Notes: generated by a model not told the origin, from the sequence alone. DNA of 64,000 bases from Bacillus andreraoultii (GCF_001244735.1 NZ_LN868937.1:960402-1024401); one strand, 5' to 3'. Counted from the stretch's first letter, positions 17,067 through 27,083 are shown. Numbers and translations: made by a program.

Positions 17067-17852
17067 ATGATGAAAGAGCGGCCAATTATTGAGAAATATC
17101 GGTTTCCTTCACCACATCCATTGATTCATTTGTATTCCGTTACCTATTTCTCACAAGGGTATAAAGTAAAAGGATTACTAGCTGAACCTGTTGAACAAGG
17201 TATGTATGAGGGATTACTTTATTTACGAGGTGGGATAAAAAATGTAGGTAAAGTTAGACCAAGTCGAATTACCCAACTTGCTTCAGAAGGTTTTGTTGTT
17301 TTTGCTCCTTTTTACCGGGGGAACCAAGGTGGAGAGGGAGATGAAGATATCGCTGGTGATGATCGCTATGATGCCTTTTCTGGTTTTGAAATACTTAGGG
17401 AGCATCCAAAAGTAAAAACAGGACGGATCCATATTTTTGGCTTTTCACGAGGAGGTGTGATGGCTCTATGGACGGCAATCCAATATTGGGATGCTGCCTC
17501 AGTGGTTACTTGGGGTGGTGTATCGGATGTATTTTTAATGTATGAGGAGCGCGAGGATTTAAGGCGAATGATGAAGAGAGTAATTGGTGGGTCTCCGTGG
17601 AAAATGCCAGAACTTTACCGTTATCGGACGCCTTTATATGAAATAGAAAAGCTACATATACCTTTATTAATCATTCATGGAGAAAGGGATAAAAATGTAT
17701 CCATTGAACATGCATATCAACTAGAAACAATGGCGAAAATGTTTGGGAAACAGGTAGAAACTTGGTATTTTCCGACATTTGCCCATCATTTTCCACCAAG
17801 GGATAATCGGAAAATGGTAAAAGAAATGATGAGCTGGATGAAAAATAGATAA
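17067..17852 (+). CDS. ytmA: Alpha/beta-hydrolase YtmA (prolyl oligopeptidase-like)
   Basis: Cytosolic serine hydrolase of unknown substrate. The catalytic triad is readable: Ser in GFSRGG (about 130), Asp in HGERDKNVS (about 213) and His in FAHHFPP (near 245). GLLYLRGGIKNVG supplies the oxyanion region. At 261 residues it lacks the N-terminal propeller of full oligopeptidases. AAGGTG lies just before two consecutive ATGs (17067, 17070), so either may be the start. Confidence 0.87.
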   Translation: MMKERPIIEKYRFPSPHPLIHLYSVTYFSQGYKVKGLLAEPVEQGMYEGLLYLRGGIKNVGKVRPSRITQLASEGFVVFAPFYRGNQGGEGDEDIAGDDRYDAFSGFEILREHPKVKTGRIHIFGFSRGGVMALWTAIQYWDAASVVTWGGVSDVFLMYEEREDLRRMMKRVIGGSPWKMPELYRYRTPLYEIEKLHIPLLIIHGERDKNVSIEHAYQLETMAKMFGKQVETWYFPTFAHHFPPRDNRKMVKEMMSWMKNR

Positions 17853-17992
17853 AAATGATTAAAGGTGAAAATAGGGATAAAAGTATGACATATTAAAGAA
17901 AATTTGATTATAGGAGTAGATTTCCGAAAGTTTGACCAAGGGATGGCGGAATCTTATTTTAAAATATGGCTTAATTGAGGTTGACAGAAAAT

Positions 17993-18026
17993 AAAAAAAA
18001 CCGGCGTCATATTTAGACGCCGGTTT
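17993..18026 (-). terminator. Terminator of pckA
   Basis: AACCGGCGTC / GACGCCGGTT stem followed on the minus strand by eight T, 12 bp after the pckA stop. Confidence 0.93.
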
Positions 18027-18037
18027 GTACTTGTTTA

Positions 18038-19627
18038 TTAAAAATTGATTGGTCCACCTAATTTTTCAATTGCTTTATCCATATTTGTAAACTTTTTAAA
18101 GTTTTCACGGAATTTTCCTGCTAACTCTTTCGCTTTTTCTGTATAAGCATTTTCGTCAGTCCATGTTTTATTTGGAAGCAATACTTCGTCCGGAACACCT
18201 GGAACATGAAGTGGGATGTTCAGTCCAAAGATTTCATCCTTGATAGTTTCCACATTTTCCAATTTCCCTTCGATAGCGGCTTGAACCATGGCTCTAGTAT
18301 AAGATAATTTCATACGATTTCCTACACCATATTCGCCGCCTGTCCAACCAGTGTTAACAAGAAAAACTTGTACGTTATGTTCATCAATTTTCTGTCCAAG
18401 CATTTCTGCATAACGTTTTGCCGGAAGCGGTAAAAATGGAGACCCATAGCAAGTAGAAAATGTTGCTTCTGGTGACGTAATTCCTCGTTCTGTACCAGCA
18501 AGTTTGCTCGTATATCCACTTAAGAAATGATACATCGCTTGTTCTTTTGTTAGTTTAGAAATTGGAGGTAATACCCCGAATGCATCAGCAGTTAAGAAAA
18601 TGATGGTCGATGGATGTCCTGCAACACTTGGCCGAACAATATTATCAATTGCATCAATTGGATATGCTGCACGAGTATTTTCTGTTAAACTTGCATCATT
18701 ATAATCTGGTTTTCTCGTATTTTTATCGATAACAACATTTTCTAAAACGGCCCCGTATTTAATTGCATCAAAGATTTGTGGCTCTTTTTCACGTGATAAA
18801 TTTATACATTTTGCATAGCAACCACCCTCAATATTGAAGACGCCTTGATTTGACCAACCGTGTTCGTCATCACCAATTAAGCGACGGTTTTCATCGGTAG
18901 ATAGTGTTGTTTTTCCTGTACCGGATAAACCAAAGAAGAGTGCAACATCACCTTGTTCCCCAACATTTGCTGAGCAGTGCATTGAAAAAATGTCTTGTTC
19001 TGGAAGTAGGTAATTCATAATTGAAAAAATAGACTTTTTCATTTCACCTGCATACTCGGTACCGCCAATTAAAACAACCTTCTCTTCAAATGAAATGATA
19101 ATAAACGTTTCAGACTTCGTACCGTCAATTGCTGGATCAGCTTTAAAGCCTGGAGCAAAAACGACAGAAAATTGAGCTTCATGATTCTTCAATTCATCTT
19201 CTGTTGGTCGAATGAACAGTTGATGAGCAAATAAATTGTGCCAAGCATATTCGTTAATCACTTGGATTGGTAAACGATATTTTTCATCAGCACCCGCAAA
19301 GCCTTTAAACACATATAGTTCGTTTTTATGTTTTAAATAGTGTAAAACTTTGTCATACAATTTCGTAAATATATCCTTAGATATAGGTTGGTTTATGCTG
19401 CCCCATTCAATTTTGTCTTGAACAGATTTTTCTTTTACAATATATTTATCTTTTGGTGATCTACCCGTATATTTCCCGGTCGTTACACTGATTGCCCCCG
19501 CATCAGTTAACAACCCTTCTTTATTTTCAACAACTTTTTCCATTAATTGTGGAACAGATAATTGTACTAGAATATTATTTCCGTTCATTATTTCGTTTAG
19601 ACTGTTTACTGTACTAATCATTTTCAT
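18038..19627 (-). CDS. pckA: Phosphoenolpyruvate carboxykinase (ATP)
   Basis: Key gluconeogenic enzyme: oxaloacetate + ATP to phosphoenolpyruvate + CO2 + ADP. The 529 residues include the substrate site [10 protein letters not shown], the kinase-1a P-loop GLSGTGKTT, the metal-binding region GDDEHGWS and the adenine-binding NTGWTGG near the C-terminus. The length is typical. Its promoter carries a sequence matching the CcpN operator consensus at the -10 box, as expected for a gene shut off on glucose. It is divergent from metK, as in B. subtilis. Confidence 0.97.
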   Translation of the reverse strand: MKMISTVNSLNEIMNGNNILVQLSVPQLMEKVVENKEGLLTDAGAISVTTGKYTGRSPKDKYIVKEKSVQDKIEWGSINQPISKDIFTKLYDKVLHYLKHKNELYVFKGFAGADEKYRLPIQVINEYAWHNLFAHQLFIRPTEDELKNHEAQFSVVFAPGFKADPAIDGTKSETFIIISFEEKVVLIGGTEYAGEMKKSIFSIMNYLLPEQDIFSMHCSANVGEQGDVALFFGLSGTGKTTLSTDENRRLIGDDEHGWSNQGVFNIEGGCYAKCINLSREKEPQIFDAIKYGAVLENVVIDKNTRKPDYNDASLTENTRAAYPIDAIDNIVRPSVAGHPSTIIFLTADAFGVLPPISKLTKEQAMYHFLSGYTSKLAGTERGITSPEATFSTCYGSPFLPLPAKRYAEMLGQKIDEHNVQVFLVNTGWTGGEYGVGNRMKLSYTRAMVQAAIEGKLENVETIKDEIFGLNIPLHVPGVPDEVLLPNKTWTDENAYTEKAKELAGKFRENFKKFTNMDKAIEKLGGPINF

Positions 19628-19672
19628 TAGTAAACCTTCCCCTTTGTCTTTTTTGTATATCCCTCAGGGAAT

Positions 19673-19700
19673 AGTATAACATATTTATTTTATTAGTCTA
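19673..19700 (-). promoter_or_regulatory. pckA promoter with CcpN-like operator
   Basis: On the minus strand TAGACT (19695-19700) is spaced 16 bp from TATACT (19673-19678). The 11 bases TATGTTATACT at 19673-19683 fit the CcpN operator consensus TRTGHYATAYW at every position and overlap the -10 box. CcpN represses pckA and gapB during glycolysis in B. subtilis. Confidence 0.65.
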
Positions 19701-19828
19701 TACTATTGAACGAAAAAGTTGCAGCTTTTCAATTCAATTTTTTCTTAATAAAGATAAGAGAAGTGTATTGTTATATTGAAAGAATATGTTACATCTATAC
19801 GGGAAAATAATAAATGATACGAAAGTAA

Positions 19829-19856
19829 TTGACATATTTTTCATTTCATGTATGAT
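19829..19856 (+). promoter_or_regulatory. Promoter of the metK leader
   Basis: TTGACA (19829-19834), 16 bp, then TATGAT (19851-19856), with the riboswitch starting about 18 bp later. Confidence 0.75.
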
Positions 19857-19873
19857 TTTATCTAGAACGGATA

Positions 19874-20027
19874 CTCTTATCCTGAGACGGTGGAGGGACA
19901 GGCCCGAGGAAACCCAGCAACCTACTTTTATTAAGTAAGGTGCTAACCGAGCAAGGTAATCCTTGAACGATAAGAGTGAAAGGGAAATTGCGAATGAACC
20001 TTTCCTCAGATGGGGAAGGTTTTTTTC
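19874..20027 (+). ncRNA. SAM-I riboswitch (S-box) with terminator
   Basis: The classic S-box core is present: the closing stem CTCTTATC / GATAAGAG (19874-19881, 19969-19976), GAGGGAC, GAGGAAACCCAGCAACC, AAGGTGCTAACC and the P4 hairpin. A terminator hairpin AACCTTTCC / GGGGAAGGTT with T7 follows at 19996-20027. When SAM is bound, transcription stops before metK; otherwise an antiterminator forms. Confidence 0.97.
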
Positions 20028-20270
20028 ACTATATAGGGTGTAAAGTTTTAAAAAAATAATTATATCCATTTGGAATAACATTATAATTATAGAAGTCTGT
20101 TTTTTTAATTTAGAAGTTTTTTAATTATGTTCGCCCGATGGATATACTTATACGTTCATATTCCAATATGATTAGGGGAAACTGAATAATATAAGATTTT
20201 TTTGCTGCCAAATTCGCCAGAGCGATGTTTGTATCCGTTTATAGTTTCTTTTTACCGAAGGAGGAGAATT

Positions 20271-21467
20271 ATGGGAACGCGACATCTTTTTACTTCAGAG
20301 TCCGTGACAGAAGGGCATCCCGACAAAATTTGTGATCAAATTTCTGATGCCATTCTTGATGCGATTTTAAGCAAAGATCCAAACGCGCGGGTTGCTGCGG
20401 AAACATCGATTACAACAGGGTTAGTTTTCGTGTTTGGAGAAATATCAACTACATCATATGTAGACATTCCTAAGATTGTTCGGGAAACAGTGCAAGAAAT
20501 CGGTTATACTCGTGCAAAATATGGATTTGATGCGGAAACATGTGGGGTAATCACTGCGATTGATGAACAATCACCTGATATTGCTATGGGTGTAAATCAA
20601 GCGTTAGAAGCACGTGAAGGCGCAATGTCTGATGAAGAAATTGAAGCAATTGGAGCAGGGGACCAAGGCTTAATGTTTGGTTATGCATGTAATGAAACTG
20701 GGGAATTAATGCCTCTACCAATCTCATTAGCACATCGATTATCACGTCGTCTTTCAGAAGTGAGAAAAGAAGAGATATTGCCTTATTTACGTCCAGATGG
20801 AAAGACACAAGTCACAGTCGAATATGATGAAGATGGACAACCCGTACGTATTGATACAATTGTCGTTTCAACACAACATCATCCAGAAATATCATTGGAA
20901 CAAATAAAAAAGGATATTAAAGAATGTGTTATCAGTCCGGTTGTACCGAGTGAATTTATTGATGAACAAACAAAATACTTCATTAATCCTACTGGTCGGT
21001 TCGTTATTGGCGGTCCTCAAGGAGATGCAGGATTAACGGGACGTAAAATTATTGTTGATACGTATGGTGGCTATGCCCGTCACGGTGGTGGGGCATTCTC
21101 AGGAAAAGATCCAACAAAAGTAGACCGTTCTGCTTCTTATGCTGCAAGATATGTTGCAAAGAACATTGTTGCTGCAGGACTAGCGGATAAATGTGAAGTC
21201 CAACTTGCTTATGCCATTGGTGTAGCCCAACCAGTTTCTATTTCAATTGATACATTCGGTACTGGAAAAGTAAATGAACAAGTATTAGTTGAATTAGTGC
21301 GGAAACATTTTGACTTGAGACCAGCAGGTATTATCAAAATGCTTGATTTACGTAGACCGATTTATAAACAAACAGCAGCATACGGACATTTTGGTCGGAC
21401 AGATGTAAAATTACCATGGGAAAAAACAGATAAAGCGGAAATCTTAAAGAAAGAAGCCTTATTATAA
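20271..21467 (+). CDS. metK: S-adenosylmethionine synthetase
   Basis: Makes SAM from methionine and ATP, so the riboswitch upstream closes a feedback loop. The 398 residues carry [13 protein letters not shown] near the start, the signature [12 protein letters not shown], and [16 protein letters not shown] with the P-loop-like [17 protein letters not shown] use the ATG at 20271, which has GGAGGAGAA; an upstream in-frame extension of 23 codons has no support. The long 243-bp gap after the riboswitch shows no further signal. Confidence 0.98.
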   Translation: MGTRHLFTSESVTEGHPDKICDQISDAILDAILSKDPNARVAAETSITTGLVFVFGEISTTSYVDIPKIVRETVQEIGYTRAKYGFDAETCGVITAIDEQSPDIAMGVNQALEAREGAMSDEEIEAIGAGDQGLMFGYACNETGELMPLPISLAHRLSRRLSEVRKEEILPYLRPDGKTQVTVEYDEDGQPVRIDTIVVSTQHHPEISLEQIKKDIKECVISPVVPSEFIDEQTKYFINPTGRFVIGGPQGDAGLTGRKIIVDTYGGYARHGGGAFSGKDPTKVDRSASYAARYVAKNIVAAGLADKCEVQLAYAIGVAQPVSISIDTFGTGKVNEQVLVELVRKHFDLRPAGIIKMLDLRRPIYKQTAAYGHFGRTDVKLPWEKTDKAEILKKEALL

Positions 21468-21475
21468 ATTCGAAT

Positions 21476-21513
21476 CAAAAAACGCTTGGTCAATTAATGG
21501 CCAAGCGTTTTCA
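21476..21513 (+). terminator. Terminator of metK
   Basis: AACGCTTGGTCA / TGGCCAAGCGTT stem followed by TTT. Confidence 0.85.
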
Positions 21514-21542
21514 TTCATTCGGCATACCCAGCAAGCCGTTAA

Positions 21543-22091
21543 TCACCATTCTAAAGTTTTTCCATTTTTGTCATATAAAATTAATTCAGCAAATCTACTT
21601 CCTTTTTTTGCATCTTCCGGTAGTTTTTTATAGGCAATAAACTTTTCCCTTTTCACTACGTTCGTTGTAAAACGATAGCTAGACTTGGTTAGGTCAACTT
21701 TAATATGATCAATTTTTAGTTCTGGATTTTCACCAACGATGATTCCAAATATTCCTTTATTCGTATTTATTACATCATAAGAAACAAGGTTTGTTCCATA
21801 ACTAGAATGTTCAATTTTATATCTCCCATTCCAACCTTTGATGAGATGTGCATAACCCATCTCGTTTTTATCGGTTTGTAGTAAAACAATATAAGAGCTT
21901 GAATCTCCTAATTGGACTTTTTCTAAAACAACGGCCTGTAATGGATCTGTCTCCCTATTAAACCAGGTATCTATTGCTTTTTGTATATCTTCTTTATTGT
22001 TTTTAATCTGATATTGATTGAAATAATAAAATGAGTAGCCTACAAGAGCAACAATAATAATAAATAAAAGAATAGAATAGATTTTTTTCAA
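21543..22091 (-). CDS. Uncharacterised membrane-anchored protein
   Basis: It starts with TTG at 22091 (KKIYSILLFIIIVALVGYSF), with GGGGGAG eight bases upstream; the 13 codons before it overlap nsrR. One N-terminal membrane anchor (about residues 4-22) is followed by about 160 residues facing outward, with no Cys and no recognised motif. It follows nsrR after 13 bp on the same strand and is probably co-transcribed. I do not recognise the family; a link to NO stress is only positional. Confidence 0.75.
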   Translation of the reverse strand: MKKIYSILLFIIIVALVGYSFYYFNQYQIKNNKEDIQKAIDTWFNRETDPLQAVVLEKVQLGDSSSYIVLLQTDKNEMGYAHLIKGWNGRYKIEHSSYGTNLVSYDVINTNKGIFGIIVGENPELKIDHIKVDLTKSSYRFTTNVVKREKFIAYKKLPEDAKKGSRFAELILYDKNGKTLEW

Positions 22092-22104
22092 TATAAACTC
22101 CCCC

Positions 22105-22551
22105 TTATTGTTCGTTAAATAGTAAAGCACGGTAGGATTCTGGTCTTTTTACAATATCTGCTAATGTATATTGATCTAATACTTGTAAATACGCTTGCAA
22201 TGCTTCTCTTAACATATGGGTTAGTCCACAAATCGGTGTAATTACACATGGGTTTGGATTATCTGGATTAAAGCATTCGACTAAGTAAAAGTCCTCCTCT
22301 GTCTGCCGAATGAGCTTTCCAATATTTATATCTTCAGGTTTTTTTGCTAAGCGAAAACCACCGTTCCTTCCACGTATCGTTTCAATGATTCCAAGTTTCC
22401 CTAGATGGTGGACAACCTTCATTAAATGATTTTTTGATATTCCGTAAGCAGTAGAAATCTCTTGTATATTACAAAGCCGATTTTCATCAAGTACAGCTAG
22501 ATAAATAAGTGTTCTTAAAGAATAATCTGTATACGTTGTTAGTTTCATCAT
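22105..22551 (-). CDS. nsrR: Nitric oxide-sensing repressor NsrR (Rrf2 family)
   Basis: A dimeric Fe-S repressor that loses DNA binding on reaction with NO. The 148 residues have the Rrf2 winged helix (DYSLRTLIYLAV, GISKNHLMKVVHHLG, TIRGRNGGFRLA) and three cluster ligands in the NsrR arrangement: Cys 93, 102 and 108 in ECFNPDNPNPCVITPIC. It is divergent from hmp, the standard NsrR target, and a dyad resembling the NsrR operator lies at the hmp promoter. Confidence 0.92.
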   Translation of the reverse strand: MMKLTTYTDYSLRTLIYLAVLDENRLCNIQEISTAYGISKNHLMKVVHHLGKLGIIETIRGRNGGFRLAKKPEDINIGKLIRQTEEDFYLVECFNPDNPNPCVITPICGLTHMLREALQAYLQVLDQYTLADIVKRPESYRALLFNEQ

Positions 22552-22707
22552 ATCACCATTAAAAAATATTTCGTTATCGAAAAATTAAAGAAAATTAATA
22601 TGAATCTATTATACAACAATTAATGTGAAGGAAGACAATTGGAAACTTATAAATTTTTCTACACGAGACTGTGTGTATGACAAATTGGAATTGTGAACAT
22701 TTTTTAA

Positions 22708-22730
22708 AAGATGTATTTTAAATATTGCTT
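22708..22730. promoter_or_regulatory. NsrR-type operator upstream of hmp
   Basis: AAGATGTATTTTAAATATTGCTT is a 23-bp imperfect dyad (inner TATTT-T-AAATA, outer AAG/CTT) of the kind bound by NsrR in Bacillus. It lies 64 bp before the hmp start, where a -10 box would be expected. Confidence 0.65.
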
Positions 22731-22793
22731 TTACCCAATCCTTACTTTAAATTAAAGATATATTTAATTTACATGTTTAAGGAGATGGATATA

Positions 22794-23993
22794 GTGTTAT
22801 CTGAAAAAACAGTTGAAATTGTAAAATCGACCGTACCCGTTTTAGTGGAATATGGAACAACGATAACAAGTACTTTTTATAAAAGGATGTTTAAAAATCA
22901 TCCAGAACTATTAAACTACTTTAATCAAGCGAATCAAAGAAAAGGAAGCCAACCAACTGCATTGGCTAATACAGTAATTGCTGCTGGCAAACATATCGAT
23001 AATCTCGCTGCAATCATCCCAGTTGTAAAACAAATTGCTCATAAGCATCGTGCATTAGGTATTCGTCCAGAGCATTATCCGATTGTTGGAGAAAATTTAT
23101 TAGCAGCAATTAAAGAAGTATTAGGTGATGCAGCGACAGATGAAATAATAGCTGCATGGGGTGAAGCGTATGGTGAAATTGCTAACGCCTTTATTGGTGT
23201 CGAGGCAGAAATGTACCGCGAAGCTAGCAAACAAGTAGGTGGATGGGCTGATTTTAAAGCGTTTACAGTGATTAATAAAGTACAAGAAAGTGATATTATT
23301 ACATCTTTTTACTTAAAACCAAGTGATGGTAAATCGATTCCAAACTTTCTTCCAGGTCAATATATAACCGTTCGTTTACGCATACCTGGAGAAACATATA
23401 AACATAACCGCCATTACAGTATATCCAATGCACCTGGAAAAGATTATTTCCGTATTTCGGTAAAACGTGAAAATGAACATGAACCAGCTGGGATTGTTTC
23501 AAATTATTTACATGACCATGTTCATATAGGAAATGTAATTGACATTAGTGCGCCTGCTGGGGATTTCGTCTTGAATTTTGAAGAAGAAGAGCCTGTAGCA
23601 TTTATAAGCGGAGGCGTAGGGATTACACCGTTATTTAGTATGTTTGAATCGTTAGTACAAAAAGAAAGTAATCGAGACATTACATTTATCCAAGCTGCTA
23701 AAAATAAAAATGTTTTAGCATTGAATGATAGTATTAAAGAACTTGTAAATCAAGTCGGAAACGCAAAAGCATATACGGTATTAGAAGAAGTTGACGAAAA
23801 TACTCCATGTGACCATATTGGTTATATTAATCAAGCCTTTTTAGAAAACATCATTTCTAGAGACACCATTTGTTATGTTTGTGGTCCAGTTCCTTTCATG
23901 AAGGCAGTTGTAGGTATATTAAGGAATATGGGCATTTCCGAAGAAAATATTCGTTTTGAATTTTTCGGACCGAAAATGGAGCTTGCACAGTAA
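22794..23993 (+). CDS. hmp: Flavohaemoglobin, NO dioxygenase
   Basis: Converts NO and O2 to nitrate with NADPH. The GTG start at 22794 (AAGGAGA upstream) makes numbering match E. coli Hmp: distal Tyr 29 (TFYK), Gln 53 and proximal His 85 (IAHKHRALG). The globin (about 1-140) is followed by an FAD domain (RHYSISNAPG) and an NAD domain (ISGGVGITPLFSM, YVCGPVPFM). Total 399 residues, full length. It is divergent from nsrR. Confidence 0.97.
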   Translation: MLSEKTVEIVKSTVPVLVEYGTTITSTFYKRMFKNHPELLNYFNQANQRKGSQPTALANTVIAAGKHIDNLAAIIPVVKQIAHKHRALGIRPEHYPIVGENLLAAIKEVLGDAATDEIIAAWGEAYGEIANAFIGVEAEMYREASKQVGGWADFKAFTVINKVQESDIITSFYLKPSDGKSIPNFLPGQYITVRLRIPGETYKHNRHYSISNAPGKDYFRISVKRENEHEPAGIVSNYLHDHVHIGNVIDISAPAGDFVLNFEEEEPVAFISGGVGITPLFSMFESLVQKESNRDITFIQAAKNKNVLALNDSIKELVNQVGNAKAYTVLEEVDENTPCDHIGYINQAFLENIISRDTICYVCGPVPFMKAVVGILRNMGISEENIRFEFFGPKMELAQ

Positions 23994-24005
23994 TTCTTAC
24001 ACAAA

Positions 24006-24038
24006 AGAAACCGGGTTTCCCACTACCCGGTTTTCTTT
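24006..24038 (+). terminator. Bidirectional terminator, hmp / ytoA
   Basis: AAACCGGG / CCCGGTTT stem with A and T runs on the two sides, between convergent genes. Confidence 0.85.
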
Positions 24039-24566
24039 CTATTCGTCTCTTAAACTTTTATAAAATTGTCCTTTTTCACGGTACTCTTTATAAATGCGAT
24101 CCATTTCTTTATAATCATCATCTGTTAATTCCCGAATGACTTTAGCTGGTCTTCCAAATGCCAATGTCCGGGGTGGAATTTTTTTATCTGGTGGCACAAG
24201 ACTTCCAGCCCCAACAAATGCATGTTCCCCGATTTCTGCCCCATCAAGAATGATTGAGCCCATCCCAACTAAAGCATTCTTTCTTATAATACAACTATGT
24301 AATGTTACTTGATGGCCGATTGTTACATTATCTTCTAAAATTAATGAGTTATTCGGACTTTGGTGAAGCATACATAAATCTTGAATATTTGTATTGTTTC
24401 CGATTTTTGTTGGGGCAACATCACCACGAATAACCGTTTGAAACCAAACACTCGCGTATTCGCCAATTTCGACATCACCTGTTACGGTAACAAAATCTGC
24501 TAAATATGCTGTTTCGGCAATTTTTGGATAAACACCTTTATAAGGATAAACTATATACATGAACAT
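24039..24566 (-). CDS. ytoA: Gamma-carbonic anhydrase-like protein YtoA
   Basis: A left-handed beta-helix (hexapeptide-repeat) protein of the gamma-CA-like family, forming trimers with metal between subunits. About 175 residues; the candidate metal His residues are in CMLHQSPNN, IGHQVTLHSC, and repeats such as IGEYASVWF and IGMGSIILDG are visible. The activity of bacterial YtoA is not established. Start at 24566 or 24560: both ATGs follow GAAGGG and either aligns with B. subtilis YtoA. Confidence 0.9.
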   Translation of the reverse strand: MFMYIVYPYKGVYPKIAETAYLADFVTVTGDVEIGEYASVWFQTVIRGDVAPTKIGNNTNIQDLCMLHQSPNNSLILEDNVTIGHQVTLHSCIIRKNALVGMGSIILDGAEIGEHAFVGAGSLVPPDKKIPPRTLAFGRPAKVIRELTDDDYKEMDRIYKEYREKGQFYKSLRDE

Positions 24567-24737
24567 ACAACCCTTCATTTTTTGTTAAAATAACTTAATT
24601 TTTATTTTACATGAAAATAAGAAATTTTCCATTTTAATATGAAAAGAGTCCAATATTTCCAATTTCCGGATTGGATTCGTTATAATAATAATTAAACAGT
24701 TCTTTTCGCAATAACAAATGTAAGTGAGGCGAATTTC

Positions 24738-25808
24738 GTGGCTGTACCAACAAAACCAATCACATTAATGGTTCATTCCTATAAAAAAATTTTTCCAACA
24801 GTTCATAAGGAATTGGACTATTGGAAAAAACGTGCTGAGGAAATCCCAAATGCCGAGCTAAGAAAACAAGCACTTCTCAGTATTCGTACAAAACAATTTC
24901 ATTGCGAAGGTGGAGCAATTTTAGCTCTTTTAGCAGAAGAAAAGTATCGGGAAGTTATTAAATTTATTGTTGCCTATCAAACAATTAGTGACTATTTAGA
25001 TAATTTATGTGATCGATCAACTTCTCAAGACCCGATAGATTTTCGAGCTTTACATGAATCAATGATGCATGCATTGATGCTAAATGGGAAAGCGGACAAC
25101 AACTATTATCGTTATCGCGAAGACCAAGATGATGGTGGTTATTTATCTGAACTTGTTCGTACTTGTCAAGAAGTGTTGGTAACTATTTCACATTATCCTC
25201 TTATTAAGGAATATTTGCATGAACTGTGCCAATATTACTGTGATTTACAAGTACATAAACATGTCAAAGTAGAGGAAAGAGTTCCGAGGCTAAAAAAGTG
25301 GTTTTCCGAGACAAGAGATCATTTGCCAACAATGGAATGGTACGAGTTTTCCGCCTGTTCCGGATCAACGTTAGGAATTTTCTGCTTAGTGTCGTATGCG
25401 ATGAGAGAGGATTTTACAGCAGAAGAAAGTGCTTTAATTCGAAATGGGTATTTTCCATATGTTCAAGGTTTACATATTTTATTAGATTATCTTATCGATC
25501 AAGAAGAGGATCGGCAAGGTGGCGACTTAAATTTCTGTTTTTATTACGAAAATCATGAACAAATGTTTGATCGTTTTCGTCTTTTCATTAAGGAAGCTGA
25601 TGTTCATACAAATCAATTACCTAATCGGAAATTTCATCAGTTAATTAACCGTGGCTTACTCGGACTATATTTATCAGATGGAAAAGTAGCAGAACAGGAT
25701 TCATTAAAAAGTTTAACGAAAAAATTACTCAAGTTAGGCGGATCAAAAAGTTATTTCTTTTATATAAATGCAAAGGCTTATCGGAAATGGCAAGAAAAAA
25801 GTAAATAG
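24738..25808 (+). CDS. ytpB: Tetraprenyl-beta-curcumene synthase YtpB
   Basis: Cyclises tetraprenyl (heptaprenyl-type) diphosphate to tetraprenyl-beta-curcumene, a sesquarterpene precursor, and belongs to a terpene-synthase class without the usual motifs. The 356 residues match the YtpB/DUF2600 layout: TLMVHSYKKIFPTVHKEL at the start, an acid-rich SDYLDNLCDRS near 95, and LLDYLIDQEEDRQGGD near 245. Start GTG at 24738. The partner ytpA (lipase) of B. subtilis is not adjacent; a flavin monooxygenase follows after 15 bp. Confidence 0.93.
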   Translation: MAVPTKPITLMVHSYKKIFPTVHKELDYWKKRAEEIPNAELRKQALLSIRTKQFHCEGGAILALLAEEKYREVIKFIVAYQTISDYLDNLCDRSTSQDPIDFRALHESMMHALMLNGKADNNYYRYREDQDDGGYLSELVRTCQEVLVTISHYPLIKEYLHELCQYYCDLQVHKHVKVEERVPRLKKWFSETRDHLPTMEWYEFSACSGSTLGIFCLVSYAMREDFTAEESALIRNGYFPYVQGLHILLDYLIDQEEDRQGGDLNFCFYYENHEQMFDRFRLFIKEADVHTNQLPNRKFHQLINRGLLGLYLSDGKVAEQDSLKSLTKKLLKLGGSKSYFFYINAKAYRKWQEKSK

Positions 25809-25823
25809 AAAGGGATGGAGAAA

Positions 25824-26825
25824 ATGTCAATAAAATTAAGTGTTTTAGATCAATCCCCTATATCAGAAGGGCAATCGGCAGAGGAGGCCTTAACCAATAC
25901 AGTTGAACTAGCAAAAGCAGTGGAATCTTGGGGTTATGAACGGTTTTGGGTATCGGAACATCATGATTCAACAAGTTTAGCAGGTTCCTCACCAGAAGTT
26001 TTACTCTCATATTTAGCAGCAAAAACAGACCATATTCGTCTCGGGTCTGGTGGGGTGATGCTCCCTCACTATAGTCCATATAAAGTTGCTGAAAACTTTC
26101 GTGTACTTGAAGGCTTAGCACCTGGTCGAATTGATTTAGGTGTTGGTCGTGCTCCTGGTGGAATGCCACGGGCAACCATTGCATTAAATAATGGGCGTTA
26201 TCGCAATGTCGATGATTATCCAACTAAAGTGGAAGAATTGCTTCAGTTCCTTCATGATGAAATTCCCCAAACGCACTCTTTATACGGATTGAAAACTTCA
26301 CCATTAGTGAAAACGAGCCCAGATTTGTGGATGTTAGGATCAAGTTCAGCGAGTGCATTGTTAGCAGCACAAATGGGACTCCCTTATAACTTTGCTTTAT
26401 TTATTAACGGAGAAGGTGGCGAATCGTTTATGCGTCATTACCTAAATAACTTCACACCTTCAAAATATTTAAGTAAACCAAGAAATATGGTAGCTGTATT
26501 TACCGTTTGTGCCGAAACTGATGAAGAAGCAGAGCGTGTGGCATCAAGTATTGATTTAAGTATGATTATGCTAGAACAAGGTATGGAATCGAAAGGTGTA
26601 CCTAGTCCAGAGATGGCTCTGAAATACCCGTATACACCATATGAATTGGCGCGAATTAAAGAAAATCGAAAACGAATGGTCGTCGGAAGTCCGAAAACGG
26701 TAAAGGCAAGACTTGAACAAATAAGTGAGGATTACCAAACAGATGAAATTATGTTAGTATCGATCATTTATGATTTTCAAGATAAGTTAAAGTCATTTCA
26801 ATTAGTAGCTGAAGCGGTTTTGTAA
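25824..26825 (+). CDS. LLM-class flavin-dependent oxidoreductase
   Basis: A luciferase-like TIM-barrel monooxygenase using reduced FMN, 333 residues. Family features are LSVLDQSPISEG at the start, WVSEHHD near 45, RLGSGGVMLPHYSPY and LAPGRIDLGVGRAPGG. I start it at ATG 25824 because an AAAGGGATGGAG ribosome-binding stretch overlaps the earlier ATG. The 15-bp spacing after ytpB suggests one transcript, so it might act on a terpenoid, but that is guesswork; such enzymes are widespread with unknown substrates. Confidence 0.88.
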   Translation: MSIKLSVLDQSPISEGQSAEEALTNTVELAKAVESWGYERFWVSEHHDSTSLAGSSPEVLLSYLAAKTDHIRLGSGGVMLPHYSPYKVAENFRVLEGLAPGRIDLGVGRAPGGMPRATIALNNGRYRNVDDYPTKVEELLQFLHDEIPQTHSLYGLKTSPLVKTSPDLWMLGSSSASALLAAQMGLPYNFALFINGEGGESFMRHYLNNFTPSKYLSKPRNMVAVFTVCAETDEEAERVASSIDLSMIMLEQGMESKGVPSPEMALKYPYTPYELARIKENRKRMVVGSPKTVKARLEQISEDYQTDEIMLVSIIYDFQDKLKSFQLVAEAVL

Positions 26826-26856
26826 AAACTGTACAAATAAAAAGAAATAAAGCAAT

Positions 26857-26895
26857 AAAAATGGGAAACCACAATAATTTAGGTTTCCCAGCTTT
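26857..26895. terminator. Hairpin after the oxidoreductase gene
   Basis: GGGAAACC (26863-26870) / GGTTTCCC (26882-26889). T-richer tract on the minus strand, so it may serve transcription from either side. The following 180 bp up to ytqB show no recognisable gene. Confidence 0.6.
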
Positions 26896-27083
26896 GTATT
26901 TAATGGGGCTGTCCAGAAAGAGTGTATTTTTGATTTTCGGATGCCCATATTCATGTTTCAAAACCTTGATATATCGATATTCTTGATTATCACATTTTTT
27001 ATGAGATCCACTTTTAGGACAACCTCGGACTTCTTCTGAGTAAAGTTTACTATTTATTTTAATAGGAATTGTACTTATCGGCT

